A program made the translations under genes and the position numbers. Source: Lytechinus variegatus (Eukaryota > Echinodermata > Echinoidea > Temnopleuroida > Toxopneustidae). Taken from it: a stretch of DNA of 64,000 nucleotides. Positions 34,230-47,171 of this stretch are shown one piece after another (position 1 is the stretch's first letter; each line of letters opens with the position of its first letter). The DNA is taken from the NCBI RefSeq assembly GCF_018143015.1, contig NC_054756.1, positions 19,613,361 to 19,677,360 of the forward strand, written 5' to 3'. Under the pieces are notes generated by a model, which was not told where the DNA came from, did not search any database, and saw only the letters and a program-made list of their open reading frames with translations.

Positions 34230-36220
34230 AATGCCAGTTTTTGCTTGTTAATTGTTTCTCCATAAAATCATCTTCGCTTCCGAGGAAAATTCCATTTTTT
34301 GTGCTTGTCAAATCCTTTGATCTCCCCCTGCTTATCGAACTATTTTAACAGTCCAGCAATTCTTTTTTAATCGTCATCATGCAAGTAAAACATTCGTGGT
34401 GTTATTAATCTGCGTTTTACCCAAGTCTACCCAGCTTGATAAAGCACGGTTAATATTTTTCAGATTTTTAAGTATTTCTTAAATCCAATGATCATTTTGA
34501 TGCCATGAAATTATTTTCGGCTTCTCATACACACTTTTTAGGCATGTGAGAAGCATAAACCAACATTCACTCTGGTCAATCTTAAAGTAACACATAACAC
34601 AAAGTTTATACACTGCATATTGTTTAGCGTAATTTTTCTTTTCACAGATATGTTTTAAGTAGGCAATCAAAATGTGGTATCAAAGTGACGTCACATGGGC
34701 TTTAAATTATGTTCAGTCGATTCTACGCCCAAAATTGCCCTTGTTCAACATGTTAAAGTAAACATATAAAGTAAACATATAACACGGAAAATAATTTTGT
34801 GCGCACTTTCAACTCATTCTGGCCCACTGTGCGGTGGTACATCCGACGGTCACCAGGGTTTTGAGGGTTCATTGCTATCGATCAGTGAAACAACAACAGC
34901 AACACCAAAGACCTCAATGACGTCTTTCATCGAGTTCACGCGTTATAATGATGTCCCCAGCATGCCTTCATCATTTCATATATTTATTTTCGAATAAGAA
35001 ACCATGTCCCCATATCATGCTTTTGGTAGCCTAATATACCTTAATCTTCTCACTGTACTATAGAAAAAATACATCACTGTAAGAGGTTATTATGCTAGAA
35101 TCATATCGATAAATCGTATTGTTAAAAACAAAAAAAAACTTGTTCAATGTTTTATTTCTACATAATTATCATTCATTCATTCCTTATTATTTTTCTTTGC
35201 ATTTTTATCCATGACAGTATGATTAAAAGCCAGGATATATTTTGGAATGACGATAGTCATGCAATATAAAAGAGTATTTAAGTAAAACAACTTTATTTCC
35301 GATTAGTAAAGACAAAATCAAAATGTGATGACGTCACATGATTTCAACAATAATGGGTGGCTACTCAGTGTCAGAAAAAAAACCTGCACACCAATGCTTT
35401 TAAAAGTATATTCAATAGCAAAACTAAACATGCAAAACCTGCAACAAAGCAAAACAGAGTAATAATACTCCCACTCTTGTCAGCCCTAGGTTACCCTTCC
35501 TGGTGGAGGACTTCAGGGAATGGAACTGCAAGGTACAAGGTAAATATATAGGCCTAGCCTCACCTGTGATGCAACCCACATGTGCATGAACCCATGAAGT
35601 TATCCAACCGAGTAGATTATTTGCACCCGTACGGTTGATGCAGGTGTGTGTGGCTATACCAGGGGATAGGGGACGTGCCCCCCTTCCCCACCTGAGGGGG
35701 AAATGATGCACAAATGCATGTGAGAGAGGGAGTCCCCCCCCCCCCCATCCGGCAGTGGCGAAAATGGAAATATCAAGAAATCACCACGGATGGATATTAT
35801 ATTCGCCATCATCCTGGTCATTTGGGTCGAGGGTTACATCATTTAGTAGGGTCAATGGTTACATAGTTTGCATAGATCATGTATATCACGGACTCTACTA
35901 CTAGACTTGCTACTTACGGGGCGTCAGGATATCGTGCCTGTCCTATTTGTAGGGATGCTAGACTCGAGGTTGAAGGTGGGTTTCGTCATCTTGTTTTACA
36001 AATCGTCTTTCCGCTCTTCCTTTCATTTCGTTTATCTCCAAATCTTCAAATTTCGCATCTCCCTGATTTTGACGGGTCTACACCCCGAAAGCTTTCTCCC
36101 AGGGCCTCCCCATGCGTGCTTACTGTTCTGAATCGTCAACAAAAAAGACTTTTGAAATATGGTATGCAATACAAATTTGTTTTATATCTGCCCCGTCAAC
36201 TATGTAATATGGACAGTATA
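34230..36220. other. Intergenic DNA upstream of SDR copy 2
   Basis: Nothing is confidently recognised. Open frames at 34797-34997 and 35879-36247 have less biased composition (the second contains ACPICRDARLEVEGG), but lack recognisable domains and splice context. GTGACGTCA-type words (CRE-like) occur near 34684, 34918 and 35328. Confidence 0.4.
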
Positions 36221-36223
36221 TGG

Positions 36224-36231
36224 TATAAAAG
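36224..36231 (+). promoter_or_regulatory. TATA box of SDR copy 2
   Basis: TATAAAAG, 108 bp before the start codon at 36339, a suitable distance for a TATA promoter with a 5' leader of about 80 nt. Confidence 0.6.
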
Positions 36232-36338
36232 AAGTACCTATTCGTAACAGATCTTTATAACTATTTTCTATCATTGAGCCTAAGCGGACACATTCTTAAT
36301 ATTTGAATGTGAAAATATCACATTAAACACATATCACC

Positions 36339-36603
36339 ATGGCGCCTCAAATCGTTCTAATTACCGGTTGCTCAACAGGCATCGGACTTGCCACTGCCAC
36401 TCGTCTCGCTCTCGACAACGATAAGCGATACATCGTCATCGCAACGGTCATTTCGATGTCGGAAAGGGCGGAGCTGATGATTTCCGTGGGCGACGCCCTT
36501 GATAAAACAGTTTTCATCAAAGTTTTAGACGTAACGGATGATGAGAACATATCTTACGTGGTGGACAATGTCATTAATACTCATGGGCGGATCGATGTTT
36601 TGA
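36339..36603 (+). CDS. SDR copy 2 (HSD17B1/RDH8-like), exon 1
   Basis: 265 bp, the same length and end phase as copy 1. The start has a strong context (ATCACCATGG). The product opens MAPQIVLITGCSTGIG with the TGxxxGIG motif, then ATRLALDNDKRYIVIATVIS and KVLDVTDDENIS, ending HGRIDVL at GTAAGT. The next exon in phase lies 13.3 kb downstream at 49914, so intron 1 has been swollen by mobile DNA (36604-49913). The whole gene is 265+180+94+355 bp and encodes 297 residues. As in the other copies, the Arg of the HSD17B1 TLRD motif is absent (TVIS here). Exon 1 is about 90% identical to exon 1 of copy 3. Confidence 0.9.
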
Positions 36604-36869
36604 GTAAGTTGATTTATTTGAATTCACAATTTATTTCCAATTCAGAAATCAAATATTTTCATGAAAAAATAGAATTTATATCTATTTATCATTTATTTAT
36701 TTATCTATTGGTTTTATTAATTTCATACTGTAGGGTAGGCCTGTTCGACTCGCAATTCAGGCTCGCATTATTCGATCAGTGAGAGACATATCCGTTTAAT
36801 GCCACTGTCCTTAAATGTCTCTATTAGGTCAGTATACCTGGCAACTGAGCGAGGTGACTCAATTTTTTG

Positions 36870-36925
36870 CAGGTGCCCTCCCCCCCCCCCCCCCTATGCC
36901 ACGACCCACGTTACGCCATTGGATG
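36870..36925. mobile_element. Solo right end of the hAT-type family
   Basis: Read on the minus strand, this begins CAATGGCGTAACGTGGGTCG and then GGCATAGGGGGG. That closely matches the left end of the element at 7660 (CAGTGGCGTACCGTGGGTCA, then GGCATTGGGGGG). The other end was not located, so it is a truncated copy. Confidence 0.55.
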
Positions 36926-37280
36926 TCACACACACACAAAAAAAAAAGAAGGAATGGAAAAAAAATAAAGAAAATTGCATGGGTATCATAAAGTTTGCCC
37001 TCTTTGCTTCATCAATTTTATTCATGTCTTGAAGAAGACTAAAATTCGAATGTCATAGGTCACTGTAATTAAAGAGGGGAGAAATTAAATAGCACAGAAA
37101 GCGCGAAAGTGAAACACGGGAAAGGAGGAACTGTAGTAAAATCCTAATCCCTACTACACTCAAAGTAAACGGCATTATATAGATATGATTTTTAATTCTT
37201 TTGAGCTTGGTCGCTTCGTTTCATCGGGAGATATCTTTTACAGAATCTTGAGAAGTTTTACGGCATCATACAAACTTTTT

Positions 37281-37681
37281 TAATAATGATAATAATACAT
37301 TTTTATAGCGCCTTTTCTAATACAAGATACAAAGCGCATTATATTGAGAGGAGAAATAAAACATAGAAACACATATAAACAGATAAATGCAAATGAAAAT
37401 ATAAACAAAAGACCAGTGCTGGCAAGCGGGAGTTAGCGGAAAAGTTGTGTTTTTAGATTTTTCTTGAATACATTGAGTGAAACGGAATTCTTTACAAAGT
37501 TGGGGAGATCGTTCCATGTTCTTGGAGCAGTAGCTAGGAACGCCCGCTTGCCAGCATTGGTTCGACATCTTGGAATCTGGATAACTCTACTGGCATTAGA
37601 TCTTAGATTATAGTTAGATTGCTTTACATGAATGAGATTACACAGGTATGAGGGTGAGAGACCATTGATGGCTTTTTGTTA
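37281..37681 (-). mobile_element. 5'-truncated LINE, C-terminus of reverse-transcriptase ORF plus 3' tail
   Basis: Read on the minus strand, an open frame from 37678 to the stop at 37433-37435 contains LSPSYLCNLIHVKQSNYNLRS, then GKRAFLATAPRTWNDLPNFV and SLNVFKKNLKTQLF. This P-YL...LRS...FxxxAPxxWNxLP...FKxxLKTxLF pattern is the usual C-terminus of CR1/L2-like non-LTR retrotransposon ORF2. The 3' untranslated part ends in GCGCTATAAAAATGTATTAT plus an ATT/CATT tail (minus strand). It is only a 3' fragment, as expected from 5'-truncated insertion, and lies in intron 1 of SDR copy 2. Confidence 0.85.
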
Positions 37682-37689
37682 CCGTTGCT

Positions 37690-39540
37690 CAAAAAAATAA
37701 TGCAGTGAGTTAACACAATTTCACAGGTATTTCATTGATTCAATCCCCAATCGTAAATGGTTAAATGAAGTCGGGAAAACTTGATCATTAATGTTGAAGG
37801 GGATAGATTTGTCTAAGTACTAAACAGTAAAATTTACCTAGTAAGACGCTGAAAATATCATCAAAATCTTATTACAAATAACAAAGTTAGGCCAACGTGT
37901 ATTTCTCTCATTCTTACAAATGATATTTTACCGATTCATTATGCATTGTTTTAAAATGAGCTGAATGCATTCACCAAACAACAATTTTATGATATTATTG
38001 AAATTGGTTGAACTTATTCATGGATAATCGATTACCCCCGATAAGTGAAAAAGTAAATTTGTAGCTCAAAGTGAATAGTTTATGCCTCAGCTGCCTAAAT
38101 TTAATTGTTTAAAAGATAATATGCATAAAAGTACTGAAAAACTATTGGATTTTTTAAATCTGTTTCCCCTCCACAGGGATTTTATTGGCAATCAAAAATC
38201 AATAGATACAGAGTACAATGAATAATACAATCACTGATAGAAACAATGAACTGACAAAATAATTTTACATGTGGAAGTCAAACAATAAAGAGATTTTTCA
38301 ATCGAAACCATCTTTTGTAAAATCTGTGTTGGTTGAAATTAAGTTGGGCAATGTATTTTTCATTTTGGTAATAATTGATTATTGAGGATTTAATGATACT
38401 GAAAAGAGGAAATGTATTGTTTATTTTACAATCATACACAGTTTTTCTTACTATAATGAAAATACAATTGAGAGCACAATTGTTTTTTCCAATAAATCCG
38501 AATATTTTATTTTCATCTGAAAAGTATAGAGTCTCATTGGATTTGGTTAAATCTAATAGAGCTAATATTTTTAAGTATTTGGTACAGAATGTGAAAAGAT
38601 ACCTTCAGAATAGCAAATTCAAAATTTATTCAAAAAGAAGCAAGAAAATTTCAATAGAAGGCTACTATTGCTTAGAATTCTGACAAACAAAAAAATATGC
38701 GTGACATACAAAGTACTTTTTTTAATTTCATCATAGGAGACCTTAAATCGTGAATTTTGGGTGAAAGGGCGTCTTTGGAAAGTTTTAAAAAGAAATCGAC
38801 AAGGGAGACAGTGAGGATGGAAGTTTCAGGAAAAAATATAATAATGCGCACACGGACTCTTTTCCAGACCTATAGTCCCCTTTCCTCATTTCATTTTTTT
38901 GTCATTTACTCATTCATTATACATGTATTTACTCAGGGACCAAGTCTAGCAGGTATACAGACTGCTTTTAACTCAAGAATGCCCTTCCTTTTCATTATTA
39001 TTTCAAAAGCTCCCAGGTATCCCCAGTGTTTATTTTCTATGCTTCTTTGAGCTTTTGAGCTCCTACACGGTCAGGACTTAAGCATTCATGAAGTATTATC
39101 ATTATTTTCATTCTTACGCGTATTCATGAAAGAGGAATCAAATTAAAAGAAAAAATTGGTTACGTGACCTTGGAGTCCAAATATGATTATATGACTAGTG
39201 GAGTACTTTACTGGGTCATCCGGGTGAATGCGAGTAATATCACACTAGCAACCAATCAGCTGGTATCACTGATCGGTATCAAAACCCCGCATTTAAAATA
39301 GTGATGGCAATAGTGCATGCTATTTATCTCCATTGCGCTCATATCCACCTTGATATGCTCTTGAACATGTTGAAAGGCTCTCCTATCCAACTTGGTTTAG
39401 TGTGGTTTAAGTTAATTTGCCGTATCAAAATTAAAACATACATACATTGCACAAAATTAAAAAACAGCAACTGTGAAAAAAATATAAGCATGGATTACTC
39501 CATTCAGAGTCAGATATACAGTCGCTATGCTCTTTCTAAA
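37690..39540. other. AT-rich part of SDR copy 2 intron 1
   Basis: No exon or structured repeat is recognised. The AT-rich frame of 102 codons at 38375-38683 has no recognisable domain and is treated as non-coding. Confidence 0.5.
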
Positions 39541-39548
39541 GGTCCAAT

Positions 39549-39748
39549 CAGGGGCGGATGCAGGATTTTCAAAAAAAAAGGGGGACATTTCGTCCACGAA
39601 GAAAATTGAGAAGCAAAAAAATTGGGGGGGATCTTCACTTTCAAGAGGGGGTATACTTGAGTTTTAACGGCAGTTTTGCACAATTTTTTCATTGTGCCTC
39701 TCAAAGAGGGTGTACTGGCCGGCTGTGCCCCCCCTAGATCCGTCAGTG
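39549..39748. mobile_element. 200-bp hAT-type MITE
   Basis: It begins CAGGGGCGGATGCAGGATTT and ends GATCCGTCAGTG, an imperfect inverted end. The flanks are GGTCCAAT (39541-39548) and GGTCAAAT (39749-39756), an 8-bp target duplication with one mismatch. A short non-coding insertion rich in G runs. Confidence 0.75.
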
Positions 39749-39789
39749 GGTCAAATCATAGGTGCACTGATTTCAGTGGTCACTGCTTA

Positions 39790-40500
39790 TGTATCGGTAA
39801 CAAATCCCATTAAGAACTCTACGAACGCCTTATACGAACGACCTTAATAATTTCGTAAGATGTTCTCTCGAACGTCATACGAAACCGTTGGCAGGCTAAC
39901 GGTTTCGTACGACTCGTAACTAGACCAAAAGTTCGCTTGGCGGATGGTCTTGTCTTAATATTTTGTCAACGTCGTACGAAACTCTCTCTTCGCAGGAGGC
40001 CGCACAGTCATCTTAAGTACATCGTAAGAATTCCGCATGACATTTGTAAGTTGAGGAGACAATGCTATGATCATCACATAAGCGTTTAAAGTTGTTAATT
40101 AGACGGCTGCGACAGTATTTTTATAAGAAGGCCTTACGAACGAAGATTCGAACGCCGTTCTTACGAACGACTCTTGGTGTTAATAAGGCGTTTGTAGGGA
40201 ACTTGTAATGTATACATGGTATATTAGGTGCACAATTTTTGCAACTGTTGAGTAAAATCTTCTTACGAATGACTTCAGCATGTTCAGGATGTAATGAGTT
40301 GCATGTGCGATAAAAAATCATGCAATGGCCGTAAATATGACGAAAAATACCGCAATGCATTTTTGTTACGCAGAACGACTATACGAGTTATACTAGAGCC
40401 ATTTTATAAAAAAACATTTGATATTTTAAGACGGTCTTAAGTTGTTCTTAAGAAGACCCCATACAAACTCATACGAATACGTCATTCTTACGAATCTTTG
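39790..40500. repeat. Region dense in CGTACGA/TCGTAAG words and inverted repeats
   Basis: More than fifteen variants of (A)CGAA(C/T), TCGTACGA and CTTACGA occur in both orientations. One inverted pair is AACGCCTTAT (about 39826) with AATAAGGCGTTTGTAGGGA (about 40181), and another is AACGGTTTCGTACGA with CGTACGAAACCGTT-like words. It is probably a decayed palindromic element. Its ends are not resolved. Confidence 0.4.
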
Positions 40501-41505
40501 TGACCATTTAGATTTATTAATCTTTTGAATTGCTAGAATTCCTTTCTGATAGAATTCACATCGTTATCGTTAGTCCGAACATTTATTTTCATATAAACGA
40601 AAATTTTAAACACAGAATAAAACAGAAATTGTGATTCCTCAATATTGCAGAAATAGTCGTAATCAACAGCACCTCCAAAAATCAAACACAGCTTAACTTT
40701 TAACCAATTAGAAATTAGGCCCATGTTTGAACTTCTTTTTAAGCTATGCTTTCACTCGAATCTCTCTCGAAAATTTAACATTACTCGTCTTGAGTGAGGG
40801 AAGGACAATTGGAGAGATAAAATACAATTTTTATCTTTTTCTGGTCTCTTGGATTAACCGTCATGTAAATGCATTCGGCATTATGCCTTTACCCGACTAA
40901 GACCTACTTAGAGCAAGACCTTATAATTATTTTAACTTTATTGAGGAAAAGGAAAGCAATGACAGCGAGCTTGAGAACCAGAATGTCACGTACACTACAA
41001 GTAACAAATTTGCATTGATAAACATGACAAATAAAGGTATGATCCGTGCTCTTGGGCAATTAAGGTATACAAAATCGTTGAGTTTGATAAATAGTTTGGA
41101 AGCAAAATACGATTGATCTTGGTATGCTCCAACTAAATTAAGAACGCGTGACCCAGTTTCATGCACCATACAATCCCTGTATTTTATGTTTATTAAAATA
41201 AGTATTGGAATGAAATAGAATCTTTTGATGTTTCATGCGCTGTTGTGTAATTGCAAGGTCTCGGTACTTCCAATTTCTGTTTTACAACTCCTCTTATCTT
41301 GATAAAAATTGTTTTTTGTGAATAAATTTTTCTAAATAAAGGAATAGCCGATAAATAAACAAAGTATGAATAGACATACTAAGTATATGAATGAATATTT
41401 AAATATATAAATAAGTAAGTAATTAAATACAAAAGTGGGTAAATTAATAGATATATAAAAAGAGATTTTGGTGAAAGCTAGAATGGAAATGAAAACGCGA
41501 ACAAC
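40500..41505. other. AT-rich intron DNA, nothing recognised
   Basis: No feature beyond a short TAAATA-rich tract (about 41330-41460). Confidence 0.5.
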
Positions 41506-41509
41506 TGAT

Positions 41510-42430
41510 TCAGGAGCGATGGAACAAGGGAGCAGGTGGGGCACTTGCCCCTTCCAAAAAAAAAATCCCCGTAGGAAGAAAATGCCTTTTTCCAATTGAA
41601 ATAGAATTTTTGAAGTAAACTCTAATACAATGAAGGTTAGACAATCACACAATTTTTGACTCGCCCTTCACGCTCGAATCGATTATTGTTTAGTAAGGTA
41701 GTCATCCTATTCATGGTTACAAAATGTTTAGAATATCCAGTTTTCAGGTTGAAATATCACACATTTTTTACTTGTGTTTCTCTCTCGCATCAATCTTTTT
41801 TTCTATTAAAGTACTCATTCTCTTATTGGTTACCAAAAATGCTTAGAATTTCCAGTTTCCTGGTTGGAATATTACAAAGTTTTCAGTTTGCGCTTCGCGC
41901 TTTTATTGTTCAATTGATGAGATATGTATCGTATTATTAGTCACTAAATGTAGATATTAACAGGTTCCTTTTCTGGTCAGCGTATTAAAAATTTCGGATC
42001 GCGTTACATCTTATTTCTGATTTTAAATAAATGCTCCGAATGTTTATTTTTCATCTCTTAATACATTGAATGTTCAAAAGTTCGCGATTCGCGTTGGCGA
42101 CATCTCAAAAAGATGCCCTTTAACAGTAATTAGCGCCGTAATTGACCAAAAGGTGAGTTATACAACAGTTGTTTGAACATTTTTCCAAATAATTAAAGCC
42201 TTAATGTATATCTTATCAATAAAAAATCTTTTCAAATGGCTGTGCTCAACTAAACTACTACTAAATGCAACTACTTCACACAGATGACAATCTCATGGTA
42301 ATAATACCCGTTTGCGCTAAAACACCGATTTTGACATATCAGAGCCCCTTTTCTGCTTCGCCCCCCCCCCCCCGAGAATACTGTCCTCCTCACAAGAACT
42401 AATGCAAAGCCCCCCCCCCCCCCCCCCGTG
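41510..42430. mobile_element. Degenerate relative of the hAT-type tandem-array element
   Basis: A left side with CAGGAGCGATGGAACAAGGG and GGGGCACTTGCCCC, then several diverged units containing CTCGCCCTTCACGCTCG, TTTGCGCTTCGCGCTTT and TTCGCGATTCGCGTTGG, and a right side with long C runs (42361-42373 and 42411-42427). The units are inverse-oriented relatives of the GCGAAGCGCGAGC repeats at 7720-8735. Exact ends and target duplication are not visible. Confidence 0.5.
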
Positions 42431-43334
42431 CAAAGCGGGATATCGAAAAATTGAATCATAAAAATCATACCTTTGAAGCCAATCCCTTCACTTTATTTTC
42501 TTTAACATTTGATGGTCTGTCGAAATTCACGGCACCGTGGCAAACAAATATTGTACCATTCTCCTACTCAATAAAGGACAATACAGGCTGAACAACTATG
42601 AATAGCCAGAGTCTCAATCTGAAATGATTCGTTCAGCCATCGACCACTTTGTATCGAAGCACAAAGGATTTTTTTCATTTATATTGGCTTTGGTGTTTGG
42701 TTTACTGTTAAGAATTTCATGGGAACGTCTCGAAATATTTGTTCAACAGCTGAACGTTCTGCATATTTCACTTTTTATATATAATACCTAATGTATGTCC
42801 TTGGGTTAGCTGCATAATGAAATAAAAAGTCATATCCTGACTGTGCCAAGCAGTGTCCTTAAATAAGCCTCGTGTAATGGTCATAAATCTTAAAACCAGT
42901 AGGGGAAGGCGGGGTAAGTTGAGCATATCATGCATAGGGGCAAGTTGAGCCACCATCCCAGGCTAATAATTGATGAGTCATACATTGTGGTGGTGTCATG
43001 TATTGATGACCCATTGCATAACCCTTAACCCAACCACTTTATTTCCAACTTTGAACAAAAAGTACTTTTTTAGAGTTAAAAATACAAATTTCAGCCAAAA
43101 AAGTAAAAAAGGGTGTGAAATAGATAAGTGCTTTTGGCCAATAGACATCTTTAAACATATTATAGAAATACGAACAATATTGTTAGTCCAGGTATGGATT
43201 CTCAATCTTGTCATAGTTTTTTACATGATGAATGCATAAGAAATATGTGGATGTGAAAATATCGCAATAAGTTCGGACTGGGGTAATGTAAGCCAAATCA
43301 ACATGGGGCAAGTTGAGCCACGTTAATTCTTATA

Positions 43335-46300
43335 GTCAGGTCCAGATTTTAAAAAATGTGCTCAGAAAAAGTGCTTTAGGCATTTTGTGTTAATGCTGAT
43401 TTATCAATTGTGTTAAGGTAATTCAGGGGTGCTGAACCCAAAAATGCTGTTTACCAAACTTGATTCCGACGTTTTCACCCTCAAATCGGCAAAAAACAAA
43501 AAGGCGGCATTTTTAATGCAGTTTCCCATATTAAACGATTTTTTATGGGTGATTGTATTTAAAAATTTGGGATCTATGCGTTATTTTTGATACCCAGGGT
43601 TGCAAACACAATGTGTCCGATTGATTCGTCAGCCATCTTTAATTCCAAGATAGCTGCCATGATTCACTGCTGCTGACTTGATAAATAATATGGCAAAATG
43701 TTTGATAATTTGGGGGCAATGCTGGCATATTCACATTGGATATCTTTAACGTGCCCGCCATTTTTTCCTCGCCTGCATAGCAGAAGCAAGACATGGACGT
43801 CGCTTTTCCGACGGCGGCGGCGAAGTCAACAACAAATCTTAACCGCGGTTAAGTTTTTGAAATTTCATAATTTTTAGGGTTTAGATGTCCATTTCATGAA
43901 ACTTAGGCATGTTAGGATTAAACAAAGTCTATTGACACAGGTTATAGCTACACAACTTTGTCAAGGTTACCGGTAAATTCAACATAGCGTCCACAACGGC
44001 AGTCGTTGTACTATCAACTCCAAAAATAAAGTAAATCCTCAAAATCAAAATCATCAAAAAGCTTTCAAGGCAAATAATGAATCAGGACATGTTTACAAGA
44101 TAGTGAGTGTGTCAGAGAATTCAAGATTAACTTCCAAAATGGCGTCTATAATGGACGTTGTAACTTTGAAATGGTCCAAATTCATATAATATCCACCTGA
44201 TAGAAATAACTTTGGAGTCTACCGAGAATAAAACAAAAATCATGATTCCAAAGGGAAAAATTACATTGGAAAAATTTCAAGGTTTATCAGTGGTGTAGTT
44301 TTGCCCCCCCCCCAAAAAAAAAAAAAATAATAATAATAATAATGATGGCTTAAAAATAGTTGCTATTTCTTAAAAATCTGGCTGCAAAGTTCATATAATA
44401 TCTACCTACAATGTAAGAACATTTTTGTGCCTTTCTCATGATTTCAAGGGTCATATGATATAGGTGAAGACAGATTACAGGGAAACACTATTGTCCATTT
44501 TGTCAAAAAATTGAAGAACGCTCCAAAAATTACATTCAAATTGGCCACCATTGTTACAAAAATGACAATGCTTTATATCTCATCTAGTGCCACTATTTTG
44601 GTGTCTCGGTTTCTAAGATTCATGAAATTATGTTTGACAAGAATTAGTGACATAATTAGGTGGTGGTGCAACAATAAGTAAACATCCGAAAACAAACTTT
44701 AAGAAATAAGGTACACTTTCACCAAAAAATTTCCATAATTCACTGATAAGTATTTCAAGAACACGTTATTTTTGTGCTCAGGACTATCCTATGGTTTTAT
44801 GATTAGGGGATTGCAGTCATTTTCACGCAATTTTAGAAGTCGCTTTGGACTTTTTACGACGAAAAGGAAACTGACCATCTTTTTTATTTGTTCCGATTTA
44901 TTATTTCAGCCTTCAAACCACATTACATGTAGTGAAGCTTTTGTTCACCTAATTATGACTATGTTTAGCTGATGGAGGTATTTTAAGACTCACTTTGAAA
45001 GCCAACTTTAAATAAAAGGCAAAATGGACCGCTTCATACCATTGTAACTAATCCAAAAGTATTATTCAGCCCTTGAAACCATAGTGTAGACATCAACATC
45101 ATATTTCCCAAGTGGATTTTAAATAGATTATGTCAATTTTTTAGTATCAGTAGCCATTTTAGACTCCTTAATTGGAAGCCATCTTGGATTTTTAGACATA
45201 CAGGACCATTGATTGCCCTTGTAACTTATCCTAATGTATTACTTGACCATTTAAACCAAGGGTTAGACAAGATAATCATATACCCCAGGCGGATATTAAA
45301 AAAACTATGACAGTTTTTAGTTAACAATAGCCATTTTAGACTCCAATTTTGGAAGCCTTTTTGGATTCTTGGACATGCTGAACCTCTGACTGTCCTTGTA
45401 ACTTGTCCTTATTTATTACTTGACCCTTTAAACCATGGGTTAAACACCAAAATCATATACCCCGGGCTGATACTAAACAAACTATGTGAGTTTTTTGTGA
45501 GAACGGCCTATATAGACTCCATTTTTGGAAGCCATTATGGATTTTTGTAAATAATGGAACCACTAACTGTCCTTGTAACTTGTCCCAATCTAATACTTGA
45601 CCCTTTAAACCATGCGTTATACTAAAACATATATTCTCCAGGCGGTTATTAAACAAACTGTGTCGGCTTGTAATTAACGACAGACATTTTATACTCCATT
45701 TTTGCAAACCATCCTGGATTTTGGACATGGAGGACCATAGACTTTTTTTTTTACTTGTCCCAACGTATTACTTGACCATTTAAACCAAGGGTTAGACAAG
45801 ATACCCCAGGCGGATAATAAACAAACTATGACAACTAACAATAGCCATTTTAGACTCAAATTTTGGAAGCCTTTTGGATTCTTGGACATGCTGGACCTCT
45901 GACTGTCCTTGTAACTTGTCCTTATTTATTACTTGACCCTTTTAACCATGGGTTAAACACCAAAATCATATACCCCGGGCTGATACTAAACAAACTATGT
46001 GAGTTTTTCGGTGAGAACGGCCTATGTAGACTCCATTTTTGGAAGCCATTATGGATTTTTGGACATAATGGAACCACTACCTGTCCTTGTATCTTGTCCC
46101 AATCTAATACTTGACCCTTTAAACCATGTGTTATACTAAAAAATCATATTCTCCAGGCGGTTATTAAACAAACTGTGTCGGTTTGTAATTAACGACAGAC
46201 ATTTTATACTCCAGTTTTGCAAACCATCCTGGATTTTGGACAGGGAGGACCATGTTTTTTTTTACTTGTCCCAACGTATTTCTTGACCCATTAAACCATG

Positions 46301-47044
46301 GGTTAGACACCAACATCATTTGCCCAAGGCAGGTATTAAACAAACTATGTCCGGTTTGGTGGTATTTCGATAACAACAGCTATTTTAGACTCCAATTTTG
46401 CAAGCCATCTTGGATTTTTGGACATAGTGGACTGTTGACTGTCCTTGTAACTTGTCCCGGTTTACTTCTTGACCCTTGAAATCACCAATGAATACAACCC
46501 AAATAAAAGACACTAAAATACGTAAAAGATGAATGTTTTTTATTATGAATTTTTAGGCCATGGCAGCCATTTTTACGCAATCTTGGATTTTCAGGTACCC
46601 TGGAGTGCTTATGTTCACTCTTTCCTTTTTCGCCCTCCACCATTGAATACATATATGCACCGAAAAGGGTGTCTAGGGTATATAAAGTACCGGTTATTTT
46701 AATTTTCAGTTAATGGCGGCCATCTTAGATGCCATCTTGAAAATAACCACTTTTCCGGATACGGATTTTGGTGGATTTTAAGTATGTTATTTTTTAGATC
46801 AAATAGTACCAAAAACCGTTGACAAACATTTTCGTTACAAGTTTTGGGGGTCAGAATAGAGTAAAAATGGGTGTAGAGTGGCGGCCATTTTGTTTTTGCC
46901 AATTTGAGGATTTTAACATCAAAATCAAGGTTGGCAAACATCAAATTTGGACTCAGCGCCCTCAAATTATGTTAAAGCACTTCTCAATTCAGCATTAACA
47001 CGATTTGCCTAAGGCAGTCTACTTTTCTCAAATCTGGACCTGAC
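43335..47044. mobile_element. 3.7-kb TA-flanked element with ~190-bp inverted ends
   Basis: It begins GTCAGGTCCAGATTT and ends with the inverse, flanked by TA (43333-43334 and 47045-47046). The arms remain alignable for about 190 bp, with shared words such as TGTTAATGCTGA, GCTGA(A/G)(C/T)CCAAA, CTCAAAT(C/T)GGCAAAAA and GGC(G/C)GC. It is inserted in the 5.2-kb element and carries a satellite array (45150-46430) but no recognisable protein. Confidence 0.82.
45150..46430. repeat. ~176-bp satellite array with higher-order (ABC)2 structure
   Basis: The landmark TAGACTCC..TTTTGGAAGCC recurs at about 45161, 45337, 45513, 45693, 45851, 46025, 46203 and 46385, giving spacings of about 176, 176, 180, 158, 174, 178 and 182 bp. 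Monomers starting near 45331, 45507 and 45687 are each most like those near 45845, 46019 and 46197. This is a three-monomer higher-order unit of about 515 bp, present twice. Confidence 0.88.
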
Positions 47045-47171
47045 TATTATGGTGATGTATAATAACGTAAAAAGCCATTGGTATGCAGGCAGAAAGGAGC
47101 AAATTCACATGACAGCTCTTTTGCTTTCAGAAGATGTTGGTATTTATTGAGAATTAGCAAGTGAAAAGACT

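Noticed and set aside
35879-36247. 122-codon frame with a CPICRD word, suggesting a zinc-finger exon
   Set aside because: Only one Cys pair is present, no further metal ligands follow at suitable spacing, and no acceptor or phase context supports it.
38375-38683. 102-codon AT-rich frame
   Set aside because: Composition follows the local AT content, with many Ile, Lys and Phe residues; no domain, no homologous repeat and no splice evidence.
44000-46500. Coding satellite or degenerate gene in the 176-bp monomers
   Set aside because: The monomer lengths are not consistently multiples of three and stops occur in all frames. The pattern is a non-coding satellite.
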